64,000 nucleotides of DNA, from contig QNGE01000297.1 of the NCBI GenBank assembly GCA_008508345.1, forward strand, positions 225,576 to 289,575, in the 5' to 3' direction. Made by a program: the position numbers and the translations under genes. The first letter of the stretch is position 1; every line of letters begins with the position of its first letter. Source of the stretch: Paragonimus westermani. Its lineage: Eukaryota; Platyhelminthes; Trematoda; Plagiorchiida; Troglotrematidae. This document shows positions 1 through 12,900 of the stretch, piece by piece. The notes beneath the pieces were generated by a model. The model was not told the origin of the DNA. It worked only from the letters and a program-made list of their open reading frames with translations, and did not search any database.

Positions 1-554
1 CGTTCAAAATACGGCGCGTGGAAAGTGTTGGAGAAGTAATTAAAGTGGCCAGAACTTAATTTAGTCAGCAATAACTGTCCAGCAGGTTCACATAGAACGA
101 TGGTACATGCAAACGGCACTCGATTTACTTCGTTGGCTAACGGGTCGAGGTGCTTTCACTAGGCATAATTCACTGGCTAATGTGTGTGGTTTGGAACCGT
201 GTGTGCTCGACGAGCCCGTCTAACCCTGCATACTGATGATAAAAACGACTAGAAGTTAAAGTAACTAAAGCAATTAGAAGCGGAAGCTGAACTCAAACTC
301 GATACCACAATATTCGTCTGGTAAATAGCAACCAGATAAAAAGAAACATAAATGACCGAAGGTGATAGTACCTGTGGAGTCCGAGTATTGATAATTAATG
401 TGGCAAAAGTTGTAGCAAGCAGACAGTCCGTACAGATTGATTCCTTAAAATTCGACGATATAACAAACTTCTTGACATAGAGATTGGTTGTTTCTGCGCT
501 GATTTAAGATCAAAGGAAGATTGACATTGTTTTGTCCTGTTTTGATCACGACAG
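1..554. other. No recognisable gene; probable intron upstream of exon A
   Basis: I looked here for the upstream half of the LamG domain and found no convincing exon with a donor in phase 0. It most likely belongs to the preceding intron. Confidence 0.4.
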
Positions 555-720
555 ATCGATGGGAAATTGCTTGTCAGTTTTAACGGACAACAGTACATTC
601 CAATTTGTTCACCTACTCAAACATTCAATGACGGCCGTATGCACGTGGTGACGGTAAAACGGAACAGTCGGAGGTTCAACATCACTGTTGATGGATATAG
701 AACACAACATGAACCTTCAG
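555..720 (+). CDS. Exon A: LamG domain, middle part
   Basis: Acceptor ACAG before 555 and donor GTGAGT at 721. Enters in phase 0 and leaves one base over. The 55 codons read as LamG beta-strands: IDGKLLVSFNG, then FNDGRMHVVTVKRNSRRF, then ITVDGY. The second stretch is the LamG signature (DGRWH with Met replacing Trp, then V.V.R and a VDG turn). The upstream LamG half must be on an exon left of the window, or in 1-554 where I could not find it. Confidence 0.8.
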
Positions 721-852
721 GTGAGTCTGTTGTAAATCGTGCCTAGTGTGCGACTTCTCGTCGGTCTCATTTTGGGGGTTAGCATCCACTAGAGACACTG
801 TTACCCCCTCATTCGCTCACACACGCACACTATCTCTGTCTCTCTCTCTCTC

Positions 853-893
<41 letters not shown>

Positions 894-942
894 NNNNNNN
901 NNNNNNNNNNNNNNNNNNNNNNNNNNNNNNNNNNNNNNNNNN

Positions 943-981
<39 letters not shown>

Positions 982-3900
982 TAATGCGCACTTACCCATT
1001 GTTGCTGCTCGAGACGTGCCATCCCTATTTAGACTTACCGGATGGAAGCGATCTTGGTGAGGTTGAAACCGATCATGGAATGTTATTTCGTGAGTGGTCA
1101 TATTTCAACGTACATTTGTATGTTAATGTTTATCTGTCAATCCACATTCGATTTCCCACTGTGAGTTTCGTAAAATATGATGTACTGACCGCTGCTTCTT
1201 AAAACTGCTCACCACAACTGTGTACGCTCATCATGCATGTGAATAGTGAGTGAGTTAATCATTCACCTAAACGTAGTTCCTAGAAGGCAGACGTACAAAT
1301 TTCCGCCCGGTAGTCCGGTTTATCGGACTTGAGAATGGATCGTGTCTTTGAACGGGATTTCAGTCGTCTGGGATCAGACAGATTACGTTTATTACATACT
1401 GAACAGATAAATCAGCTGTTATTAATACCGTATATATGCAGGATAACTATCGATAATCTGTCGGAAGGGGAATAGCAAATAGTAAGCAGGCTAATGGTGT
1501 TTGGACGTTCGATCCGTATTTTGACGCCCCGCCCAAAATGCGGTCTGCTTGCCGTGTCCACATGTGCATGCTCCAGTTTTCGGACAAGCTTGCTTCTTTC
1601 AGGCACGGTGGAGTATCGATGCTTAGGCATCAGGTTAATCAGATCGGCTTGTAGCGTCAGGCCAATAGGTGCCAGAAGGGAGTTCAGATATTCCAACATT
1701 ACCTGGCGCCGACACGCAATCTATTTCAGTCACTCAACTCTAAATCGGTAGAGGCCAGCTAAAACTTTGATGCATCCTGTTGATTACGTAAACAACAGCT
1801 CGTGGTCTTTATACATAGACGATGGCTGAGTGGAACTTTCGTGTTTCGATGACTCAGCTACTCGATTTTTGTGCCTATCACCACGTATGCTATTGGAAAC
1901 AAAGTCCTGCTTCAAATTTGTCAGCCACTCTGTTTTGAGATGCATCAATCATCAGTCATTGGTAAGCGTTCAATTAGACCATAATTTTTCTCCCATCCTG
2001 TTTCAGTCTTCGGGTTAATGAAAGTTTGTTCACCATGACGCGATACAGAAGGCGGTGCATGGGATGGTCGGTTCATCTGTATGTGGTCTATAATTCGATC
2101 CGAATGATTTTGAATTCAGGGTATATTTGGATGGGGTGGTTTGAATTCAGCCTCACTATCTTCTGGTCCAAAGACATTCAACTTGGGAGTACAAACAAGT
2201 CGGCAACCAAATTAGGGCACACATTTCTAAGTTGTTTATCATATAAGAGGAATCGAGTTTTTGTTCCACTAGAGGGAGGAAAGTGGTGGACGACCATTCA
2301 AAAGTCTGACCAAAATATGCTTCACTCTTACTTACGCCAAAAGAGTTGAATAGCGTTTGGGTAGGTACATGTTAGGTTAACATACTCCCATTAACGAATC
2401 GACGAGTGTTGTTTAGAATGTATGTCAAAGCTTTAAAAAACATATTGCAACCTATGATGTCTGAAATGTTCTCTTCATGCTGTAGAACTCAGATAACCTT
2501 TGGGATGTAGGTTTGTTTATCAGTGAGGTTTACATGGACTATCTGACTTGATTAAGCCGACTCGTATAATTAGCTTAAACGGTGTTCCCTTACTTCCGAT
2601 CATCTGGTTTATCTGAACATTCCACGGATTTCTGATCTAATGTTGCGCGCTATGTTTAGCACAGTTTATCAGTGTTTGAACAGCTGACTGAAGGATGTGT
2701 AAACATTGGTTAGCGTTTATCCACATCGGCTATTGTTGAGGATTTCGTATAGCTTAAGTTCATCCGAGATGCGAATGATCAGTGTTCACACATCCACATA
2801 TGTCGAAAAATAGCAACAGTTTCAGTTTTGCGGTGAATTCACATGTAAAGTTACATTGGAGTTAGCCAGAAATTTTGCTAGATAACTGTGAACAGAATAT
2901 CCAGAGTTAAACTTACAACTAACCTAATTAAAGATTTTGGATTTTGGAAAGATCTAGGTAAATGGGTTGACTGGATTCAGACAGCGTTTCCAAACTAAAA
3001 GATTCGCCGGTCTTGAACACGTAAGCATCAATAAATTCACAGCTGAACAAACGAGAAATTGCTCTGTGGTTGTGTGCATACATACCTTAACTATTTGTCA
3101 AAAACAAGATACTATTGGTAAGTAAATCAAGAAGACATGCCGAATGGTATCATAGGGGAAATAAGTAGGAGAAATCATCTGTGAGCAGTTAACCACCTGG
3201 ATCATTTGATGAATTCAGCAACATAAATGATGTGTAAATGAGTCCAGCTGTAAAATTTGTGAGCTCCTGGTGTGGCTTTGTAGTTTAGTTGGTGAGGTAC
3301 TTGTCGCGTTTAAGTCTGCCGTTTATGCCAATGACTGGAAATTAGGCGAAGGCCGGATGTTTCGCAGTTGGGCTCCTTCTAAGTACACGCTCATTTTCAG
3401 GTCGGAAGAGAGGATTATACGGTTGTGAAGGTCCTATGACGTGAGGCCTGTGACAATGAAGCCCCCGGGTTTCCCTGGTAATACAGTGAGAGGTCGTGTC
3501 ACATTTTGGCTTCATGTAGCATCTAAATGTTTGAGATTCACAGGTGACCTTTCTTTTGGCCTAGAGTTGGGAACAGCCATTGAAAGGTTTTTCGGAGAAT
3601 GGTGACTGTATGTTAAAGCTGCTTTTCAACTCGGGAAAACTGTTTGACAGAGCTAGGTAAGAAGATATTTGTGAAAGTTAGATGCTGAAAATGGCATTAT
3701 TAACATTCATTTCTGTGGGAACAGCTGACGCGAATTTTGAGAAGAATGAAACTTAGAATGCAAAGTGTATTAAACAAGTGAGTATGCGCTTGATACTTGT
3801 CCACTAACAATTTAAAAATTTTTCTCGAAGAGCAATTGAAGTGTAGTCCCAATAGGCATCGAACTAAAAGAACGCATTAGGGTTTGGAAACAAACCGTAT

Positions 3901-6900
3901 ATGTTCCGATAGTGTTTAGAAATATGAGAAGCAGTTAGTTCTAGTCTAATCTCGGACCAGTAGCGGTAACCAAAGAAAGAAGAAAAAGGAGCGTTAGATG
4001 GGCTCCAGCACGCTTGACGACACTCACAAACGCGATGAGCGAAAGATGCGTAGAAACTTATTGTACGTTAAACAACGGCCGAAAATGTAAATGTTAAACG
4101 ACCTTGAAGAATGGAATAGCGGGCGAATCATAAGGAAGAGGGAAGCATTCATTGCGTGCAATTATTTGCATGATTGAAGAAAATGGCACTGGGTCCATAT
4201 CAGACCTCCTATAGCAGGACTACACAGAGTCATGCTTACAGAACAAACAAACGGGAAACCACGGTTGTGGCCGGGATCCTAGGGGAAGCCGCACGATCGC
4301 TGGCCACCACAAAATATCGCGTTCTGAGCAACACCAAAATTTTATTTAGCAGGGTAAATAGATAACCAATGAAGCAAGTAAGCTGGGAAATACCGGGAAG
4401 TACTTATCGTTTATTGGTTCGTAGTTTACAGACTGCTTCAATCGCACATAATAGACCTGCCTTTTTGGTGGTAGTCGTTTCGGATTACCCGTCCTATGGA
4501 TGATTTTGAACGCAGCAGTCATCAAGAGTAACTTCTGTGAAAGTGTTGACTCAGACTATCCGTGGGGCTAGACAGTTACATCAGCACTGCATAATGCATC
4601 TGTTGCCCGCGTATTTAAGCTCTTGATAAGGTGTACGTAACCCCCAATCAGGTATGGAGTGTGTTTCATTTAAGCGTTCATATAGAAGCGCTCTTTATAG
4701 TCATTTTTCTCCAAACCGGGTTAATTTAATGTTTCTTCCAACATGGTCATTGAGTCGATCATTGTTTCTTTCTCTAACAAATACAGTATGATCCAAAAAT
4801 TCGAACTGTCTATTTCTAACGTTCACTCAACTCTAGTTCAGCGTTTGCAAACTTCCACTTTTAATCACCCCATCAGTCCGCGGTGAGAGTTCCGTAGTCA
4901 TTCTTTTTGCTCTATGCGCTTTCTGGAGCGCGTCCCGAAAACGGGCCGCTTAAACTTTTATGGATCAAGTAGTATATTACCATCATGGCTTCTACACATT
5001 GACTGGTAAAAACCAAACGTTGTGGATGAATAAATTCACTTGCTGGGCCACAATCTACCATCAATATTCCGTACAGAAAGTTGTGCATATGAAGAGCCTA
5101 GTTTACAGTGGTCATTCCCATAATTCAAAATGATGGTGGTTGGATCCATTCATAGTTTGTTATATATATTCAACTGAAATAAGTGAGTTGTTCCTTTCCG
5201 ATCGCACGGCTATTCATTCGGGCTGTAAAAGCTTGTCGAAGGTATAGTCAGTCTCATTGTTGTCTAGACGGAATAACTGTTTTATAATGGTAACCCACTG
5301 ACGCAATCTCGTTTGGTCATGGCGTCTGTGCGGTGTAAAATTATTGGCGGTTTCCGATGGCTTACCCAATCGCTTGATACTAATCGTACGGGACTCCTCG
5401 GTGGTTACTGTTGTCAAATGTTTTCGAAGGCTGTGCTATCTCAAAGGTTATCGTGAAACTGTCGCATGACCGTGGGTAACTTGGAAACACATTTTGAAAC
5501 ATGTCAGAAACATGACTGCAACAGTTCCTTCAGTACTCACAGGCAACTGTTATTGCAATACGGGCACACGTACAAAAACGGGCGGCAAGTAGAGATTCCT
5601 TTGATAGTCCTTTTTTGGTCCACTTCGACTGAGTGATGCAAACCGTTCCAAGAGTGCATGTCAATTACAACCCTATATGCTTGATTTATCAGAAAATTTC
5701 CCCCTTTAACTACTTCTGACTACATGCGTAGATGTTTTGGTGTCGCACATAACACATTTTGGATCGTTGAATAGTGAATTAGCGTGTGCGTTTGGTTTAA
5801 ATCCCCATTCCGTTTCACAATTGAACAGACTATACATGATCACTTTTACTCTAATGAAGCTGTGTCAGTTCATACACATTGTTTCTTGTCACTGTACTCA
5901 CTGGTATGACAGAATTGATCTGATTCAACGATTACGCTTTCAATCTTGATCCATCATAACTTTGATCATTGCGCTTTGGCATGCTTTTTTATTACGGTAT
6001 GTGTCAGCCTCCACACTCTACTAATCGTAACCTTAGTAATCGGTCGCATATAGATACATGTTTAAACGAGCGAGGTGTCTGTTCGACCTTCGTTGTGTGG
6101 GTGCAAATACCACACCGTGGCGCCCGGTTAACAAGAGATCCTATCTGCGTGCCGCATTATTACTGGGATCAGCTAAAGCGGTCTGAGCTATTTTCTAGCC
6201 CTATGAGATCGTTTCTCATTGGTCGATTTCCACACACGTACGGATTGTGCGCACAGCACACACCCACATCTTTACGGATTGGTGGGGTGTGCGGAGCGAT
6301 CTTACACGTACAGAAGTGCCGATACACTCACAAATGCACACACACACACACACACACGCACACACACACACACACTGATACACCCACCAAAGCACCAACC
6401 TCAAAAGAGCCCGCATGCAGAAGCTTAACCGATAGACCTATTGCTGGCGACGAGTGCCGATTATTGCTAGTATCAGTTCGCTTGAGAATGCGATCTGTTC
6501 GACAAATTAACAGCGACGAATGAGTGATATCCAATAATAATTGATCGTTTACGAACGTGCTCATATTGCTTGATGCAGGTAGCCAGTGTGCTTCGATCTT
6601 TCGTGTGTGCCTGTGGATTACTGTATGTGCCCAATTAACCGCTGTTGGATAGTAACCACTCAAAACTTTGACCACATTGGCCTATTACTTTTGGTAAGTA
6701 TTATGGTTTACGCACCCTAATGAATTATTACGAATGTCCACTCTGGCTTTAGGAAATGTGTTCACTGAGTGTTGAATAAATACGATGTGGTGTACACTTT
6801 TCATTATGGTCCACCTAAACATAACTGTGCATGATATTTCAATGTGTATAGTGGTAGCGTCGTGCTTATTACGGTTCATCTGGTGGAGTAGATGAGCCAC

Positions 6901-9900
6901 AGTTGGTATGAATTTGTTCTCATTATTTTTGTTGAATTGTTTGACCTGAATTCAGTTGTAAGTTAGATCACAAGTTAGTTCATAACTGAAACTAGATGTA
7001 GGCAAATATAAATTCTGAGATCATTCATAACTAGTGGATAAGCAAAATCAATCTGTATTCTGATTTAATTCTGTTTTTAACTCTCTATATACTGTTTTTT
7101 CATCAACAGGTTGAACATAGGTGCCGAATTAGTTTGCACTGTTCCAGAATAGGTTTCCCGCCATATATTCTGGTCATCTAATTTAAAGGTGTTGTCTGAT
7201 AGAATTTTATTGAATCCGAGATAAACACGTATTTCGACATTGACTGAACGCTGATCTACGATGAACCGAAACCAGTAGTTCACGTGACATTGACGGCTTG
7301 GTGACAGTTTGATTGCATCACGAAGATTCCAAAAACAAGAATGGCTGCCAGAAAAGGTCAACATTTTCTAGATGGACATTCATTCCGATTGTCTTCGCGT
7401 TTTTGGCAAACACTTCAGTATAGACATACGTGAACGGCTAATACAAAACCATATTGATTGTTGAACTGTTATTTCTGTTGATGTGAAAAATGACAAGCTG
7501 GTACAAGAGTTATGACTACCAACTACGACTTTGCTATGATTCATCTGTACGCGACCTATTTAACAAGCAAGGTCTGTATAACCAAGATACATGTAATACC
7601 TCGTTTGATTTAAGTGATCTGTCGGATAGTGTTCACATTATGTGCGGAATTCTTGGAGGTAATTTTATGCTCAGGGTAACAGCCTATCTATAACGGTACT
7701 TCTAGTAGCGAAGCGAAGTTAACTTTACTTAATCACTCTGACCGATTTCGCATCACCTGACGAGTTTTGAAATCAGTCTGCCTAAACCAAGTTAGAATTC
7801 GGACGAGTTAAGCGTATGTACGGAACAGTTACTATGATGCTCACATTGAGCCCCATCAGACGACGTGTCAGGTGACACTTCGCCGGCATTTCTAATCTTT
7901 CTGGCACCGTTAGCAATAGCACAGTTGGTCCACTATTCACCCCAGGGTTTGCACAGAATATTGACAGAGGTTTTGACAATCACTATTCATGTTAGCGGTC
8001 AGGTGTAAATAGAAATGACTAGCATTCAGTCCCCTGTTCTATAAATGAGTTTCCTAATGCTTTTGTCAACTGCTTTCGGGAACTTTTTTTCACAGTTCCT
8101 CACTATCAGTATCCGACGCTAAGTCGAACATAGTAATTTTTTTCAGTGATATAGTATGCATTGGTAGCCTAATGGAGAACAGTTTCTCACTGATTGTTAC
8201 TGCCAATTGCTAAAAAGTAGCCATTAAAATACTGATAGTCGTATTTTAGTAGTGGAACAGAAAGAACTGATGCGACTCAGTTCACAAACCTTGAAACTTG
8301 GAAGATCACCATCAAAATGCTTCAGTATTACACAAAGCGGCTGGATTACAAAGCTGAGATGGGCAGTGCTAACTGTTCATTTGATTTATTGGCACTAATA
8401 GCTCAGTTCTGCAACGACATTTATGCCATCGGATCTCGATTAGCCGCCATCTACCAGAAGGTGTTCACTCACAGACTGTAATTCACGCTTCATTCCCTTA
8501 CTTTCCTCACCGACTCAGATCATTGGAAAACCTTGAACTTTAGATCCTTCAGCCTGTAAACTAAACTCTGACACGTGTCTTCGCGAGTCAAGTCTATTGA
8601 CCAGTAGGAGCACATGGTGATTATCGTTGTAGGTCTGGTCGACTTATCATAAGCCACTACCTGTGGGTAATTGTCTGTCCTGTTAATTTCTAGTAAGTCA
8701 TTCCAACCCATCAGATGATTGCAGCATCACAGTGTTTTTCTTTTCAATTGTTGCAAAATGCACAAATAGTACTGTTCTCTAAAGTGGGTTGTTACTAGTC
8801 GAAAGGGTTTCTGTCTGAGAGGACGGTAATTTAAACCCGTCTGATACGATCGACATCCGAGCGACGTAATGAGTAAGGCAACTTTGTCGGAATTGTCAAA
8901 AATGATGTGTTGATGATCAATATTGAGCTTTTATGCAATTTTGTTCTTGGTTTTTTCTTATATTACTACGGACTGAAGAAAAATACATTATTTAGAAACC
9001 GTAGCTTAGAGTTTCTCTGACCTTTGTGCACTCACCATACCATAGTGATGGGGCAGGCATTAAGATGAGTGACATTGATGTTTGAAATTCTTTCCGACTT
9101 AAAGACGACAAGTAGACAACATACTTACCGGCACTAAACCATTCAACAATTACTGCTATGTGAAAGTATGATTATAAGTCGTTCGGAGTTTGGAGAAGAG
9201 CCAGATAATGGTGATTTGAACCCCAAAGCCCGTGGCTATCATAACACCCAGTCTGTTATTTTGACTCAGGAGCAAGTTATGAAGATTAATGTGGAGAAGA
9301 ATTTTATTTTCTGAAATACTGTTTATCTAGTCTGCTGATTTAAGAACCTTTCAATTGACCACCAGCAGTTTATCGCCGTGCGTACGTAAGAGCGAGGAAC
9401 CTTAGTTTATGTTGTAACTGTGTTTCAAGTGCTTTAATTCAAAAGCCAAATTTCTGTGGTCGTGTCTGCAACGTGTTGCTCACACGTCATACCTTTTAAT
9501 GACGGTTGCTCCCGTCAAGTTCACAGAACACATCTACTGATGAATGTCCTAGACTAGTTTCCTTTATCAACTTTAAATCGGATTTCCGTTTTCCGGGGCG
9601 ATGTATGAAGGGTGCTCACTGAAAGATTCATATACTTCAAGGATCCACTCTAAGATTAATTTGAAAGGAAGCTGGATGTGTCTGACGATATTGCCATACT
9701 ATGTATTCCATAGAGGTTATGCTATTTCAAGACACGATGCGCATTTTCTGTACAACCTTGGAGTCTGAACTTCTTCAATAGTGGTACTTCTCTTTCTTAC
9801 CTTGTGAATGAGAGCACTTTCTCTCGAGAACCTTTTACCGTGTGAAGTACACTTTAATGCGCGGTAGAAAGAATCACTAATTTAGCCAGCAAGCAGTGAT

Positions 9901-12900
9901 TTACTCAGGCACTCAATGATTAATCAGGGTTATTAGTTTCCATTTCCCCACCGATCTAAACAGCTTAATAGCAATCGTGTGGACACCAAATAGGTGGTAT
10001 CAAGGCTTACGGATTTTTTAAGTGGCAACGGGTGTTGACTTCCCCATGCGTGATGAAATCTGTATACGATGTTCGGCCGCCTATCGAGTTGTTGAACTGT
10101 CAACTTTAGGGTTCATTTCCCCAATGTTCTCAACAAAATCAAGTCGAAGAACTGGTTGCCTTGTTTTCGCTTGCAAAAGTTCCACAGAAACGGTTCAACA
10201 CACATTGCTTTCTTTCAGCAGAATCTCAGTCAGCTGACCTATTATGCGAATGTAGACAATCCAACCGAGATAATATGTTATCGATAACCATGGGCGGTCA
10301 AATAGAGCACATCTATCCGATTCCGTCAGCTTATCTCATGTCTCTGTTGTACTTCGACTTCAAACGTTTTCGTCTGACCTCCAGATCATTGTGGATTAGA
10401 AACTCTGTGGCTACTAGTCTCGAGTATGGTTGTCTGAAATAAGACTGACGTATGGACAGCCAGATCCAACACGACTTCCCCTTACCACTCGTTTGTTTAT
10501 ATCAATCAACTGTTTTGAACCATTCAGAATTGTCACCACTTTGTGTGGGTTCTTGACTGTATCAACTGGAGTATATCGTGGTCACTTAGCAATCGGTGTT
10601 ACGTGCGATTTTGAGTCTGGACATACCAGAATCTTATGTCGATGAACGCGACGACGGTAAAGGCCACTTCAACCATAGCTGAGGGAACAAATCAAAGCAC
10701 GTCAGGTCAACCTTAAGGGGTACATCCTCAGCTTCTTACATATTAGTACCTTCAGTTGATGAAAAATAACTCATCTACCTTGAGCTGCACAATAATGTTG
10801 ATCATAATAAAATTCCTTGGTAGCGCAATGAGCACTTACATTCAGAAGCATAGTTATTCTTTTTCACATTCGACTAAGGAAAAAGATTACCCATTTTCTT
10901 TGCGGGATTCAAGCTAAGCGATGAATGACAAAGAAAACTCCAATGAAAGTCTTGCACAGAAATCTGACTGTATATGCAGAAGTACATTCAGGTAGGGCAG
11001 AGTCAATGCTTACGCCAGCGAGATTTTTAGTGACGAAATTCTCTAACGTCGTAAACTTGACGGAGTTGGTTGCGAGGAATGTTATCACAAGCTGGGAGAT
11101 ATTCCAGGCGCCTACCAAGATGTTTGTTAACTACCGACCATAAACCAAGTAGAACAACTGGTGCATAATACACAGTGAAATATGTGTGTAGGCGTTGGTT
11201 AATCGGTTGACTTAGTGGTCTGAAATGGCGGGAAACTTTAGACATCAGACATTAAAGCGTAGCACTCTGATTTTAATAAGAAAACATTGTGATGGGTTAA
11301 TCATGTTGCATTGTTACTTATAGTAATCCGTTGATGCTGAGCAGAACAAAATCTACGTAAGAGTTTATTATTTACGTGGAAATATGAATAATCACCTGTA
11401 GGTTCTTTGTACTGAGAATGTTCCATAATTAACCTGGTCATGTCGTCACATTTGTATGTGCTGAACAGAAGATTTCGGATCTTTGATAAAGTTACCAATT
11501 TGTAGAAACTATCCGACAGGGCAAACAGCTAAACAAAGTGGGGTGTTTGACGCTTACGATCACGTCCTTAACGTAGTTGGTGAAAGATGTGTGATCATGA
11601 TTGAGTGTGGAAGCAAATGAGTAAAAACTAGGTAGTGGGAAATAGGTTACATTCAAGGTAACGTCAGAGGGGCGATGAGACTGGATTAGTAAATTTGGTG
11701 TGGGGTTTCGATTCCTAGCACATACCAGCTAATGGGAGTTGTTTTACACATTTAAGGTTTTTACTTGCCCTCATGATAGTTCTCATGTGAGTACCAAACA
11801 GTGATGAACCACTTGATTCTAGGCCGACTAGGCGGTAGCTATATCATGACCGTTTGCCGTTCGATAACTGATGAGGCACTGTGCACATCCTGACAGGTTT
11901 GGTAAGGTCGTACGGCAAATGGCACGGTCTCTTCTTCACTCAATCGATTGGTAGCCCACGTTCTTGTACCTCGAGTCCAGACTATACACTGTATCAGGCT
12001 GCGGCTTACAGCCTAACTAAGTACACACAAACAGCACGTCAGGCAATGTAGGACTTGACAAAGCCAGGAGAACCCGTGAAACAAATATTTGTGCTTGAGA
12101 GTACACTTTTTAAAAGGCGCGAGTACCATCAGTAACACGTTATTCCTACCACATTCTATCATAACCCCGAGACATCAGTGATTGAAGACAGACACTCTCC
12201 AGAAATTGTTCGCGTAGATTTTCCAAGTCTGACCACTAGTACTATTACATTGCGCACCCGGTGTATTCTATCTGGATAGATGCTTGGCAGCGCCGCTATT
12301 CGAAACAGTAAACAATAATGTTTCTTCGTGTTTTGAGCCTAGTGACGTCAGAATTCATTCGAATCATCCTACTCTTAATCACTAGAAACGTGACATATTA
12401 ACGTTTCCTAGATCGATATATGGTGACAGACGCTTCGATGTATGTACCACCAAATTGATGTGCATAGCCTGTATACTGCTAAAGCCAGCCTTTAACTCAG
12501 TTAAACTTTTTGTTGTTGCATAATTACCTCTTATATATTTCCCCTGAATCACATGCTGCAATAAAGTTAGATTCAACATCCTTCTTCAATTTCCATTCCA
12601 ATATTGTTGCTACTTAACGCTCTTGTCAGTTTCGTTTCAGTTGCTAACTTCCTATTAATATGCACACACAAAGCTCAAGGCCAGGCGAGAACTTATTGAT
12701 TGGGTTGGTCTTTGTCGTTGATTTGTCAAGTTGTATCTTGAACATCTGTAACTTACCTTGTTTCCGTTCATCTGAGGTCACCGCTCCGATTTTGGTGTTT
12801 AGCCTATCGTGGAGCGAACTATCTCGCATATGTAGAAATAAGACAAATTACTGCTCGTTGTGACCAAGCCCACTGGGACATAACAGAATGTGGACTCAAC

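Noticed and set aside
746..1060. Open frame across the gap
   Set aside because: It runs through 49 Ns and a (TA)n tract, so the Tyr/Ile repeat protein is an artefact.
5969..6675. Long open frames on both strands (up to 184 codons)
   Set aside because: They are held open by the (CA)n microsatellite and show no domain.
9190..9260. Minus-strand B-box-like GGGGTTCAAATCACC
   Set aside because: No A box or stem pairing seen, so too weak to call a tRNA or SINE.
11660..11730. tRNA-like B box (GGTTTCGATTCC)
   Set aside because: No A box at the right distance and no cloverleaf.
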